Below, one piece after another: positions 30,051 through 39,550 of a DNA stretch of 64,000 bases. The stretch lies in the NCBI RefSeq assembly GCF_000633535.1, contig NZ_AYMR01000001.1, positions 186,001 through 250,000 on the forward strand, given 5' to 3'. The notes below the pieces were generated by a model that did not search any database, was not told where the DNA came from, and saw nothing but the letters and a program-made list of their open reading frames with translations. This DNA is from Leifsonia aquatica H1aii (GTDB lineage: Bacteria; Actinomycetota; Actinomycetes; Actinomycetales; Microbacteriaceae). The position numbers and the translations under genes are program-made. How positions within the stretch are numbered: the stretch's first letter is position 1; each line of letters starts with the position of its first letter.

Positions 30051-31252
30051 ACCGTCACCCCATTCCCCAGGAGGTTCCAGACGTCGGCGACCGGCTTCTC
30101 CGTGACGATGGTGCGGTACTCCGGGTGAGGCGTGGCGACGATCAGGATGTCCGCCTTCTCGAGGACGCTCTCCAGCGGCAGCAGCGTGTCGTCGGTCTCT
30201 TCGGAAACATAGGGGTCGGTGCAGATCACGGCTTTCGCCTTGAACTTGAGCACTCGCCGCAGCTTGTACGAAAGGCTGGAGCGGATGTCGTCCGACCCGC
30301 CCTTGAACGACATGCCGAGGATTCCGACAGTCAGGTTCTCAAGGTCGAAGCGTTTCTCCAGCTGTGTGACGACATAGAGAGGGAGACCTTCGTTCACCAG
30401 CATCGCTGAGTGACCGAGCGCGAACTTGTTGTCGCTGAACGCCGCAAGCTGCATGGTGTCTTTGAAGAGGCACGGTCCTGCGGCGAACCCCGCGCCGGGG
30501 ATGTCCTTCGCGCGCGGGTAGTTGTGACTGAGTGCGGCGCGGATCCGTTCGAAGTCGAGGCCGCGATCGTTCGCCATCATGTAGAACTGGTTCGCCGCGG
30601 CGAACTTGATGTAACGCCAGGTGTTGGTGAAGAGCTTGGCGAGTTCCGCCTCCTCCGGCTCGAGATCGACGATCTCGTCCGTGAGGGTCGAGAACAGCCG
30701 GCTCGCGCGCTCGCGGCCGCGAAGGGTCCGCGACGACACGATCTGCGGCAGAGAGAAGAGCTCCTCCATCGCTTTGTGCTCAGCGATGCGCTCGGGGCAG
30801 AAGGCGACATCCATGTCGATGGCAAGTCCCGCGACGGTCCGTTCGACCAGCGCGGTGACACCAGGATAGACGGTGGACCGGAGGATGAGGATCTGGCCAT
30901 CACGGAAGAATCCGCTGGTGGACTCCAAGGCCTTCGGAATCGCGTTCGGGTCGGGGTTGAGGTGCTCGTCGACGGGGGTGCCGATCACGACGACCACATT
31001 CTCCGCGGTCGCGACCGAAGCCGGATCGGTCGTGGCCGTCAGACGGCCATCGGCGAGAACACGCTTGAGCACGGGCTCGGCGCCCGGCTCGGTGAACGGC
31101 AGCGTTCCGCCGTTGACGGTCGCGACGGTCTTCTCGTCGATGTCGAACACGACGACGCGCGAGCCACGGTCTGCGAGTGCGATCGCGAGCGGCAGCCCGA
31201 CATGCCCCCCTCCACCGATGACGACGACGTCTTTCTCGAAGCTCTGTGCCAA
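30047..31252 (-). CDS. nucleotide-sugar dehydrogenase, WecC-like
   Basis: A 401-residue NAD-dependent dehydrogenase that oxidises C6 of a UDP-sugar in two steps. It has the Rossmann loop VVIGGGGHVGLPLA (residues 11-24), the invariant lysine region in ELAKLFTNTWRYIKFAAANQF, and the catalytic cysteine in GPCLFKDT. The GPCL form points to the UDP-N-acetylmannosamine or UDP-GlcNAc dehydrogenase group (WecC/WbpA) rather than UDP-glucose dehydrogenase. The start is TTG 31252 with GGAAG close upstream; this start is uncertain. The minus-strand TAGACT at 31315-31320 is a likely -10. Confidence 0.87.
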   Translation of the reverse strand: MAQSFEKDVVVIGGGGHVGLPLAIALADRGSRVVVFDIDEKTVATVNGGTLPFTEPGAEPVLKRVLADGRLTATTDPASVATAENVVVVIGTPVDEHLNPDPNAIPKALESTSGFFRDGQILILRSTVYPGVTALVERTVAGLAIDMDVAFCPERIAEHKAMEELFSLPQIVSSRTLRGRERASRLFSTLTDEIVDLEPEEAELAKLFTNTWRYIKFAAANQFYMMANDRGLDFERIRAALSHNYPRAKDIPGAGFAAGPCLFKDTMQLAAFSDNKFALGHSAMLVNEGLPLYVVTQLEKRFDLENLTVGILGMSFKGGSDDIRSSLSYKLRRVLKFKAKAVICTDPYVSEETDDTLLPLESVLEKADILIVATPHPEYRTIVTEKPVADVWNLLGNGVTV

Positions 31253-31314
31253 TGGACTTCCAAATCTTGGGATGTGCGCGGTTGCCGCGGCGGTCCCGGG
31301 CCGGACCGAAGACG

Positions 31315-31320
31315 AGTCTA
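31315..31320 (-). promoter_or_regulatory. -10 box of the dehydrogenase/GT2/epimerase unit
   Basis: TAGACT inside TATAGACT on the minus strand, about 62 bases before the TTG start; the predicted leader is about 55 bases. No clear -35. The same TAGACT hexamer recurs upstream of rmlC, rmlB, purK and the frameshifted glycosyltransferase. Confidence 0.5.
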
Positions 31321-31410
31321 TAAGATGACGTGGGCGGCAGCTGAAGCCTCTGCCGTCTCGGCCTCGGACGCTGAACGCCGTCGTCGATCATTGCAGAGAC
31401 CGGGATACCC

Positions 31411-32838
31411 GTGAGAGAAGCCACCGACCTTCCGCCGTCCGATCCCGCCTCCGTCGCGTCAGAGGGCACCGACGACCGCACGCGATCCCTGGCTCGGTGG
31501 CTGGGCCAGTTCGTGGAGTGGTGCCTCGGCCCGGTCGGAACCTCGCGGATGGGTCGCACGTGGTGGTGGACCATAGGCCTCTTTCTGATCGGCGCCTCGA
31601 TCTGCTTCGCCCGTATCCCGGTCGCCGCGCGGAACGTTCTCTGGGCGGAGGACGCGAGCGTGTTCGTGACCGATGCCGCCAAGGGCGATTTCGTCGGTGC
31701 ACTGTTGACCCCGTACAACGGATACCTTCACTTCGTTCCTCGAGTGATCGCCGGTGTTCTGACACCGACCGTCCCGCTGAGCATCCTGCCGGTCGCGATC
31801 ACGGCGGCGGCATGTGCGATCACGGCCGCGTGCGCGACGCTGATCTTCGTCGCCCTCCGTAACCGGATCCCGTCGACGCTCGTCCGCATCAGCATCTGGC
31901 TCGCCGTCGTGGCGATGCCGATCGGATCCGTGGAGACAAACGGGAACATCGCGAACGCCCACTGGTATCTGCTCGGCGCGCTGTTCGCCCTGCTGGCCAC
32001 CCGATGGACCTCCGCCGGATGGAGCGTCCTCGCGGCTATCGTCGCCTTCTTCGCGGTGACCAGCGACCCCCTTGCGCTCGTCTTCGTCCCGCTCGTCCTG
32101 CTCCAGATCATCGACAGGCGAACCGGACTTCGCCGGTTCATCATCCCGGCCGCGTATCTTCTCGGCGCGGTGATCCAGGTCACGGTGATCGCATCCGGTG
32201 CGAGCCTCGGGATCAAGGCGGAGTCGCCATCGCTCGTCGGGCTGACCCGCGCACTCTTCTGGCGGGTGTACGTGACCCAGTACGCGGGGGAACCCGGCTC
32301 GATCTGGGCCTTCGAGTCCTTCGGGACCGTCGCACTGATCGTTGGTGCGATCCTTGCGGTCCTGGTCGTCGTCGCCGCGATCGTGTGGGGGAGACAGCTC
32401 GGCGGACTCTCGGTCATCTCGTTCGGCGCCGCGACAGCATTCTTCCTCGCCGCCGTGAGCATTCGCTGGAGCCCGGCGTACGACCCGGCCATCTGGCTTC
32501 GCTGGGACGCGGCGCGCTACTCCGTCGTGCCGCTCACGCTTATGGCTATTTCCCTAGGCGCCGCGCTCCAGACCCTGATGGATCGAACGAGGATCACCGG
32601 TGTCGTCGTCAGCTCCCTCGTCGTCCTCGGCGTCGTCGCCCTCGTGTTGCCGAGCTGGTCGATGGAAGCACGGATCCCCTCCCCCCAGGCCGGGCCCTGG
32701 CGGGTCTCCCTCGATCGCGCGGTCGACCGCTGCGACGCTCCCGATACGAGCGCGACGTCCGTCACGATCGGCGGAGTGCCGAGTGCAGGATTCTCCGTTC
32801 GGATCACGTGCCACGAGCTTCTCTCGCGAGTCCACTGA
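31411..32838 (+). CDS. GT-C-like polytopic membrane protein (tandem copy 1)
   Basis: A 475-residue protein with about 11 membrane helices after a soluble 45-residue N-terminus. The first extracytoplasmic loop contains LWAEDASVFVTDA; paired acidic residues in this place are typical of GT-C transferases that use polyprenyl-linked sugars. A short extracytoplasmic C-terminus ends with a cysteine (ITCHELLSR), and another C (DRCDAP) lies just before it. No named family is recognised. It is followed 25 bases later by a close paralogue. The start GTG at 31411 has only a weak upstream signal, so an alternative start is possible. Confidence 0.6.
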   Translation: MREATDLPPSDPASVASEGTDDRTRSLARWLGQFVEWCLGPVGTSRMGRTWWWTIGLFLIGASICFARIPVAARNVLWAEDASVFVTDAAKGDFVGALLTPYNGYLHFVPRVIAGVLTPTVPLSILPVAITAAACAITAACATLIFVALRNRIPSTLVRISIWLAVVAMPIGSVETNGNIANAHWYLLGALFALLATRWTSAGWSVLAAIVAFFAVTSDPLALVFVPLVLLQIIDRRTGLRRFIIPAAYLLGAVIQVTVIASGASLGIKAESPSLVGLTRALFWRVYVTQYAGEPGSIWAFESFGTVALIVGAILAVLVVVAAIVWGRQLGGLSVISFGAATAFFLAAVSIRWSPAYDPAIWLRWDAARYSVVPLTLMAISLGAALQTLMDRTRITGVVVSSLVVLGVVALVLPSWSMEARIPSPQAGPWRVSLDRAVDRCDAPDTSATSVTIGGVPSAGFSVRITCHELLSRVH

Positions 32839-32863
32839 ACCCCTGCTCTCGAGAGGAGTCGCT

Positions 32864-34282
32864 GTGTCCCCCGCTGTTCGTTCCGTCACTGAAGCCGATA
32901 CGGCTCCGCGTGTCGAGGCTCCGGTCGGCCCGGTGCGCGCATTCATCGCATGGTGCCTCGGGCCCATCGGCAGAACGAGCATGGGGTCGACGTGGTGGTG
33001 GGCGCTAGCCCTCTTCATCGTGGGCACCGCTGTCTGCGTGTTCCGGATACCGCCAGGGGGCCTCAACGCACTTTGGGCCGAGGACGGCAACGTCTTCGTG
33101 ACCGATGCGCTCCGTAGCGATGTCGGCTCCGCCCTTCTGACGCCGTTCAACGGCTATCTGCACGCCGTTCCGCGGATTGTCGTCGGCGTCCTTGCCGCGG
33201 TCGTGCCGTTGAGCGTACTCCCGGCTGCCGTCTCGATCGCGGCATGCGCCATCACGGCCGCGTCCGCGACCCTCGTGTTCGTCGCTTTGCGAGAACGCCT
33301 CCCGTCTCGCATCGTTCGTTTGTCCGTCTGGGCCGCCGTGGTGGCGATGCCCATCGGAGACGTGGAGACGAACGGAAGCATTGCGAACTCCCATTGGTAC
33401 CTGCTGTGCGCGATGTTCGCAGTCCTCGTCACGCGTTGGGCATCTGCCGGTTGGACTGCTGTCACCGCGACGGTGGTCTTCTTGACGATCGCGAGCGACC
33501 CCCTTGCGCTTGTATTCACCCCGCTCGTCGTGCTCCAGGCATTCGATACGCGAACCGGACCGCGCAGATTCGTCGCCCCGATCGCGTTCCTCGCAGGAGC
33601 AGTGCTGCAGGCGGTTGCTATCGTGTCGGGCGCCAGCCTCGGTATCAAGACCGACCCCGTCTCGTTCGGCGGCCTTCTCCGTGCCCTGCTGTGGCGTGTG
33701 TACCTGGCCCAATTCGCCGGGGAAGCCGGCTCTATCGGTCTTTACCAGTTCGCCCACCTCGGAGCGCTCGTCGTGGCAGGGGTGCTCGCGATCCTCGTCG
33801 TTCTGGTGAGCGTGCTCTGGGGACGCCAGCTCGGCGGTCTCGCAACCATCGCATTCGTGGCAGGGACGGCGTTCTTCCTCATCGCTGTGGTCGTCCGCTG
33901 GAAAGACCAGTACGACCCGGCGCTGTGGCTGATGTGGGGCGCAGCCCGCTACTCCGTCGTCCCTCTGGCGCTCGCGGCGATCTCGCTCGCCGCCGCCGTC
34001 CAGACGTTCCGTGACCGCGTCGACTCGGTCATAGCCGGAAGGCTCGTCTCATGCGCAGTCCTCGTCGCGACGATCCTCCTGGTGCTGCCCAACTGGTCGA
34101 TGTCCTCGCGGCTCGCCACCGACGAATCGGGAGCGCCGTGGCGCGCATCGATCGCGACGGCCATGGCAGCATGCCACTCACCAGGCACACCCGCCGGCCA
34201 GGTCGTGTTGCTCGGCGGTCTGCCGATTCCCAAGTTCGCCGTGTCTGTCACCTGTCAGGAGCTGCTCGACCGCTCACGCTGA
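32864..34282 (+). CDS. GT-C-like polytopic membrane protein (tandem copy 2)
   Basis: A 472-residue paralogue of the preceding gene over its full length. Matching blocks include WAEDGNVFVTDA, SALLTPFNGYLHAVPR and ETNGSIANSHWYLL. The GTG start at 32864 is supported by AGGAG (32854-32858) five bases upstream. The extracytoplasmic C-terminus is the most divergent part but keeps the two cysteines. Probably a membrane glycosyltransferase or carbohydrate-modifying protein, inferred from context and the acidic loop. It ends 19 bases before the converging repeat-protein gene. Confidence 0.6.
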   Translation: MSPAVRSVTEADTAPRVEAPVGPVRAFIAWCLGPIGRTSMGSTWWWALALFIVGTAVCVFRIPPGGLNALWAEDGNVFVTDALRSDVGSALLTPFNGYLHAVPRIVVGVLAAVVPLSVLPAAVSIAACAITAASATLVFVALRERLPSRIVRLSVWAAVVAMPIGDVETNGSIANSHWYLLCAMFAVLVTRWASAGWTAVTATVVFLTIASDPLALVFTPLVVLQAFDTRTGPRRFVAPIAFLAGAVLQAVAIVSGASLGIKTDPVSFGGLLRALLWRVYLAQFAGEAGSIGLYQFAHLGALVVAGVLAILVVLVSVLWGRQLGGLATIAFVAGTAFFLIAVVVRWKDQYDPALWLMWGAARYSVVPLALAAISLAAAVQTFRDRVDSVIAGRLVSCAVLVATILLVLPNWSMSSRLATDESGAPWRASIATAMAACHSPGTPAGQVVLLGGLPIPKFAVSVTCQELLDRSR

Positions 34283-34301
34283 GCGGACGAGCAGCTGCCG
34301 A

Positions 34302-36851
34302 CTACTTCGTCACCGTACGGCACCCCAGAAGAGTGGCGGCGCCAGGAAACGGCGTTGCACCGATCGAGTAGGCACAGGCCCTGTACGTGCCGGCCTGTGT
34401 GATCGGGATGCTCCCACTCGCCCCGTGCTGAGAGCCGGCAGAGGGATACACACGCCCGACGTCAGGACGGCTTTGATCGGCGACCAAGTGGGTCGCGGAC
34501 TGCGAACCGTTGGGCAGCGTCACCCAGACATCGATCGCCGTCGTTGCAGACGGGATCGCCGCGTCGAACGCCCACCCGGAGACGGAGATGGACGTCTGGC
34601 CGTTGACGGTCTGGAGCACCGCGCTGTCGAGCGACCCCATCGGACGGGACGGGCCGTTGGAAATGCTCTTGCAGCCCAGCAACGACGCAGTGCTTCCGAA
34701 GAATGGATTCCCGATCGAGTAGGCGCAAACCTGATAAGTGCCGATCTGCGTGATCGGGATGTTTCCGCTCGCCCCGTGGTTGGGCCCGGCCGCAGGGAAC
34801 ACCCGCCCGATGTCGGAGCGAGCCGCGTTCGCGACCAGATGCGTGGCCGACCTGGCACCGTTCGGTGCCGTCACCCACACATCGATGGCCGTCGTGGTCG
34901 TCGGGAGACCGGCGTCGAATGCCCAACCCCCGACCGCGATCGAGGCGTTCGTTCCGTCATAGACGATACCCGCCGAGTCGAACGAACCGATGGGTGCGCT
35001 CGGACCGAAGGCGATGCTCCGACAGCTCAGAAGCGTTGCGGACGAGGGGAACAGTGTGGACCCGATCGAATACGCACACAGTTGGTACGTTCCGTAGCCG
35101 CTGTTCAACGGTATCGAGCCCGTGACCCCGTGAGCCGCGCCGGCGGCGGGGTAGACCGCTCCGACGTCCGGCCTGGGCTGATTCGCAACGAGGTGCGTCG
35201 CCGACTTGAAGCCATTGGGTGCCGTCATCCACACATCGATAGCCGTCGTCTGCGATGGAGCAGCGGAGTCGAACGCCCATCCGGTGACGGCGACCGAGCC
35301 CGAGGACCCGGAGAGCTGGACCGTGGCCGTGTCCAGGCTCCCGATCGCCTGGGCGGGGCCGAACTGAATCGTGGCGCAGCGCAGGAGAGTGTTGTTGTCG
35401 CCGAGATACGGGGTGCCTATCGCATAGACGCAGACCTGATAGGTCCCGACCTGAGTGAGCGGAATGCTGGTTTGGAATCCGTGGTTCGGTCCGGCAGCGG
35501 GATAGAACGCCGTCAAATCCGGTCGAGGCTGATCGGCGGTAGCGGAATAGGCGGCCTGCTTCCCGTTCGGCAACGTCACCCAGGTATCGGCCCGACGCGT
35601 CGAGGTCGGGGTGATGCCATCGATCACCCATCCGCGCACGAACACGGAGGCCTTGTTGCCATCGATCTGTAGCGTGATATCGTCCGCGCTGCCTTTCGGC
35701 GGAGTCTGCACGACGTCGATGTTCTTGCAGTCGAGAAGGACCGGGCCGGCCGAACGCATCGCATACGAGCACGCCCGATACGTGCCGGCTTGTGTGATGT
35801 TCACCGATCCCGTGTACCCGTGGTTGGGTCCTGCCTGCGGGAAAACGGTCCCGATGTCGGAGCGCGCCTGGGAGGCCGCCCAGTTCTGGACCGAATAGAA
35901 GTTGTTCGGTCCCCAGATGTGGACGTTCACGTAGATCGTGCTCTTGGGCGCTGCCGGATCGAACGCCCAGCCACGGAAGTTGAGAGTGGCGTTGCTGGCG
36001 TTGTACGCGACCGACGCCTCGTCGAGACTTCCGTATGTCGGGTCGCTTCCCGTGCTACCGAACCATTGGTTGTAGTACACCCAGAAGTTGCGGTTGCCGT
36101 AGCTCGAGCACCCATCTCCGGTTCCGTAGAGGTTGGCGAGCGCCGCAGCATTGGGCTGATACGGCGTGTAGTAGTACAGGGCAGCGGTTGCCTTGTTCTG
36201 GATGGTGATGGTCGGCGCAGCGCAGGTCGGCGGCGGAGTCGGGTTGTACTGGACGGCCGACGGGGCACCCACGGGAAACCACGTGAAGAAGTTGGAGGTC
36301 CCTGGCGGGTTGCCGTAGCGCTGGAACTGGTGCGCTGCACTGTAGACCTGGTTGAAGAAGCCGTAGTACTGCGAATCACACGCCGCCGTGTCAGGGCAGG
36401 CATATCCCATCGATATGTTGATCTTTCCCGTCGATGGAGCCGGGTCCGTGATGAGCCCCTGCTCCTTCTGGAGAGTCACGAGAATCACCTTGGCGCTGAT
36501 GTTGCAGGCCACCTGCACCTTGTAGATGATGGCGGCAGCAGACTCGTTGCCACCCCCGGAGTAGGCGCTGCACATCGCATCGGCGCCCCGGCTGTTCGAA
36601 GGGAACTGCGCGACGGCGAGGCAGTTGCTGTTCGCGCACGACACGCGGGAGGCGAGGAACGACTGGATGTCGTTCTGCGACATCGCGTTGCCGTCATAGA
36701 ACAGCCCATCGGAGATGATCATCGCCGGGTTGAATTGTGAGCCGTCGAGCGCCTGGGCCTTCTGCTGCGGCGCTACGGCCCCGAACGCGAACACCCCCAC
36801 GACGAGCAACAGCGTCGCAAGGACACCGGAGAGCAGTCTGGAGCGGGTCAT
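34302..36851 (-). CDS. secreted protein with lysozyme-like N-terminus and five C-terminal repeats
   Basis: An 849-residue exported protein. It has a signal peptide (basic MTRSRLL, hydrophobic run, cleavage after AQA near residue 35). Residues 36-270 are a compact domain with a helix reading VILVTLQKEQGLITD, which resembles the catalytic-glutamate helix of lysozyme-like or glucosaminidase folds, plus several cysteines. Residues about 272-849 are five related repeats of 113-118 residues, each with GSLDSA, GWAFD, AIDVW, PNG..A/SATH and AYSIG..LL.C. The repeats are likely beta-sandwich cell-wall binding modules with an intrarepeat disulfide. It lies among polysaccharide genes, so it may remodel or bind the wall. 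No enzymatic activity is proven. Confidence 0.7.
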   Translation of the reverse strand: MTRSRLLSGVLATLLLVVGVFAFGAVAPQQKAQALDGSQFNPAMIISDGLFYDGNAMSQNDIQSFLASRVSCANSNCLAVAQFPSNSRGADAMCSAYSGGGNESAAAIIYKVQVACNISAKVILVTLQKEQGLITDPAPSTGKINISMGYACPDTAACDSQYYGFFNQVYSAAHQFQRYGNPPGTSNFFTWFPVGAPSAVQYNPTPPPTCAAPTITIQNKATAALYYYTPYQPNAAALANLYGTGDGCSSYGNRNFWVYYNQWFGSTGSDPTYGSLDEASVAYNASNATLNFRGWAFDPAAPKSTIYVNVHIWGPNNFYSVQNWAASQARSDIGTVFPQAGPNHGYTGSVNITQAGTYRACSYAMRSAGPVLLDCKNIDVVQTPPKGSADDITLQIDGNKASVFVRGWVIDGITPTSTRRADTWVTLPNGKQAAYSATADQPRPDLTAFYPAAGPNHGFQTSIPLTQVGTYQVCVYAIGTPYLGDNNTLLRCATIQFGPAQAIGSLDTATVQLSGSSGSVAVTGWAFDSAAPSQTTAIDVWMTAPNGFKSATHLVANQPRPDVGAVYPAAGAAHGVTGSIPLNSGYGTYQLCAYSIGSTLFPSSATLLSCRSIAFGPSAPIGSFDSAGIVYDGTNASIAVGGWAFDAGLPTTTTAIDVWVTAPNGARSATHLVANAARSDIGRVFPAAGPNHGASGNIPITQIGTYQVCAYSIGNPFFGSTASLLGCKSISNGPSRPMGSLDSAVLQTVNGQTSISVSGWAFDAAIPSATTAIDVWVTLPNGSQSATHLVADQSRPDVGRVYPSAGSQHGASGSIPITQAGTYRACAYSIGATPFPGAATLLGCRTVTK
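34305..36038 (-). repeat. five tandem protein-coding repeats of about 115 codons
   Basis: Five tandem repeats within the secreted protein (about 113-118 residues each). Copies 3, 4 and 5 are closest to each other; copies 1 and 2 have diverged (GWAFDPAAPKSTIYVNV and GWVIDGITPTS). Each contains the GWxxD...DxWVTxPNG...LxC framework. Confidence 0.8.
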
Positions 36852-36995
36852 GATGAGGTGGCCCTCGAATTCTCGTCTAGCCCGGTCGGGAGTCTGGGCG
36901 AAAGGTGGGGGTTTTCATCCAGAGTACGTCCACCGTCCAGCCGAGCGAAGCCCCTGCCGCTCGTGTCGCGGTATCCATCGCCCCCCGTTCGGATG

Positions 36996-39470
36996 TCACC
37001 GCCGTGCCAGGCGCGCTCTCACCTTCTCCGCAACCACGGAGGGGCCGCCGTTTGCCAGGTAGTAGCGGACACGCTGGAGGTCACGCCGCCAACCGGTGGC
37101 ACGTGTACGTCGAGCGTGCTGCTGTCCGACCGCTTCGCGGCTGACGGGCTCCCTATCCGCAGCCTTTCGAGGAGCAGACACGAAGCGCACCAGGGGCTCG
37201 AGAGTCCGACTCCACCGGAATTCCTCGCGGACGACGGCGACGGCGGCTCGCGCGGCCGATACGGCCACCGCGTCGTAGAGGTATCGCTCGATCGCGTCGG
37301 CGAGCGCGTCGACGTCGCGTTCGCTCACTGCTGCTCCCAACCCGCGCGCCGCCACGAGCTCTCCGAACGAGTCGCCGTCGGTTGTCACGATCGGCAAGCC
37401 GGCCCAGAGATAGTCGAGTATGCGGGTGCGGAAGGAGAACGTCGTCTCGACGTGCTGGAAATGCGTCGAGACACCGAGATCGGCGTCCAGCAGATAGTTC
37501 TGCCGATCGGCGTAGTCCACCCATTCTTCATTGAAGAACACGTGTTTACCGGTCAGGCCGAGTTCGGCGGACAACTGCCGCGTTCGAGCGACCGCCGTCA
37601 TCTCCGGAACGTCTGGGTTGGGATGGCGCACCCCGAGAAAGAAGAGCCGGACGTCATCGTGGCGCTCCGCCACCGATGCGATCGCGCGCACCAGTGTCTG
37701 CGGGTCGAACCAGTCGTAGATCCCCCCGCCCCACACCACCACTTTGTCGGTCTCGTTGATCCCGGGGACGCTCCCGCGGATAGCGTGCCGCGTGAGGTGC
37801 GGGTCGTGCTCCTCCATTCCGAACGGAACGACGTCGATGAGGCTGCGCAGGTCCTCGTCGCGCGAGTAGGTGTACGCGTTGATCCTGCCCGAGCCTGCGA
37901 GCTGGCCGAGCCAGAAGCTGCGCTGGCGTTCGCTCGCGGCGAGGAAGAAGTCGCCGAGACCGATCTGATGGTTGAGCAGATCCGTCGTCTCGAGGACCTG
38001 CTCGTTCCAACGTTCGAGGCTCTGATTGCGTCCCTGTTCGAGCTGCTCGAGATGCATCGGATCGTAAAGATCGACGACGACGACCTTGGCTGTCGATTGG
38101 AGCGACGGGAACAACGCCAGAGCGTGTCCTTGCAAGACGATCACGTCCGCCCACTCTTCATGCGCATTCATCGACGAGGGCCGGTGATAGGAGACGGAGG
38201 CGACTGCGAATCCGTCACCGTCGATTGCGACGCGGCCGAGACTCAGCAAACGCACGTCACTCGCGACCGAGAGCGCTTTCGCGATATTCCATGCACGGAT
38301 CGCCGGCCCGGCCATCTTCTCGCCGAGGGGATCGCCGGTGATGACGATCACGCGGTTTCTGCGGCCGGCCGGAAGCACGCGCAGGGCCTTCACGATGGTC
38401 TCGTACCCGCTTTGGTACTCCGCCATCGGGTACGCCGGTTCGTCCAGCTCGCCGAACAGTCCGAGGAGGTCAGAATCAGAGCGTCGACGCGAGGACTGGA
38501 CAGCGGCGCGCTTGATGTCCAGGTCCTCGAGGCCCTCCACGAAGCGGTCGATGGCGAAGAGCCCGGCGATGGCGCTCTTCGCCACCGGCATCGCGACCTC
38601 GCTGTCGTCCCCGACGACGCGCAGATCGAGGGCCGCCGAGTCCAGCTCGCCGCGCGCGACCGCTCGCCGCACGGCCAGTAGGATCGCTCCAGGAAGCACT
38701 CGTGCCAGAGAATCGTCGTCGAGGTTCTTGTACAGCGTCGCGAGGGCATTGCGCTCGAGGAGGTATTCCTCACGATACGCGCCGAAGGATTTCATCGAGG
38801 CATGGTGCTTGTGAAAAGCGAGTGACCGGGGCTGGAAACGGAATCGATAGCCGGCCAGATTGAGTCGCCAGCCGAAGTCGACGTCTTCGTAGAACATGAA
38901 ATAGCTCTCGTCGAAGCCGCCGAGCCGCTCGAACACATCCCGTCGGACGAACATCGCCGCCCCTGTGCCGAAGAGGACGTCGCGCTCCACGCTCCATTCG
39001 TCCCGGTCGACTTCACCCGTGTGCGGCTTGTACCCCATTCCGTACCACGTGACCGCGGCGTCGACGAAGTCGACCCGCTCGCCTTCCCAATCGAGGACTT
39101 TGCTCGCCACCGCTCCGACATCGGGGCGCGACTCGAAGGTCGCGATCGCCTCCGCGATCCATCGGCCGTCGGGCCGCGCGTCGTTATTGAGGAATGCCAC
39201 GAACTCGCCATGCGCTTCGGCGACGCCGAGGTTGCATCCACCGGCGAAGCCGCTGTTTCGAGGGGACTCCACCACACGCACCCGCGGATCGTCCACCGTG
39301 CGCAGCCGAGCGACGCTGTCATCGCCTGAGGCGTTGTCGACCACCACGATCTCGAGCAGATCGCGCGGCCACTCGGCCTGGAGGAGCTCGCGCACACACG
39401 TCAACGTGTCATCGGCCCCCCGGAAGTTGACGAGGATGACGGAGACCAGGCCGGGCTTCGATGTGCTCAT
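36996..39470 (-). CDS. fused GT2-GT4 glycosyltransferase
   Basis: An 824-residue protein with two catalytic domains. Residues 1-250: GT2 with SVILVNFRGADDTL, VVDNASGDDS, GFAGGCNLGV, FLNNDARPDGRW (metal site) and FMFYEDVDFGWRLN (catalytic ED). Residues about 405-770: GT4 with KMAGPAIRAWNIAKAL, VVWGGGIYDWFDPQTLVRAI and the ETTFSFRTRILDYLWAGLP stretch. Such fusions probably add two sugars in order to a growing rhamnose-rich chain. Its start at 39470 is preceded by the next fused gene on the same strand. The GT4 half is a paralogue of the stand-alone gene at 41423. Confidence 0.88.
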   Translation of the reverse strand: MSTSKPGLVSVILVNFRGADDTLTCVRELLQAEWPRDLLEIVVVDNASGDDSVARLRTVDDPRVRVVESPRNSGFAGGCNLGVAEAHGEFVAFLNNDARPDGRWIAEAIATFESRPDVGAVASKVLDWEGERVDFVDAAVTWYGMGYKPHTGEVDRDEWSVERDVLFGTGAAMFVRRDVFERLGGFDESYFMFYEDVDFGWRLNLAGYRFRFQPRSLAFHKHHASMKSFGAYREEYLLERNALATLYKNLDDDSLARVLPGAILLAVRRAVARGELDSAALDLRVVGDDSEVAMPVAKSAIAGLFAIDRFVEGLEDLDIKRAAVQSSRRRSDSDLLGLFGELDEPAYPMAEYQSGYETIVKALRVLPAGRRNRVIVITGDPLGEKMAGPAIRAWNIAKALSVASDVRLLSLGRVAIDGDGFAVASVSYHRPSSMNAHEEWADVIVLQGHALALFPSLQSTAKVVVVDLYDPMHLEQLEQGRNQSLERWNEQVLETTDLLNHQIGLGDFFLAASERQRSFWLGQLAGSGRINAYTYSRDEDLRSLIDVVPFGMEEHDPHLTRHAIRGSVPGINETDKVVVWGGGIYDWFDPQTLVRAIASVAERHDDVRLFFLGVRHPNPDVPEMTAVARTRQLSAELGLTGKHVFFNEEWVDYADRQNYLLDADLGVSTHFQHVETTFSFRTRILDYLWAGLPIVTTDGDSFGELVAARGLGAAVSERDVDALADAIERYLYDAVAVSAARAAVAVVREEFRWSRTLEPLVRFVSAPRKAADREPVSREAVGQQHARRTRATGWRRDLQRVRYYLANGGPSVVAEKVRARLARR

Positions 39471-39550
39471 GCGGATGGGATACCTCAATCTTCGTACACG
39501 CGGCCGTCCACGCGTCGCCGGAAGTCTAGCAACGCCAGGTCGGTGCGGAC

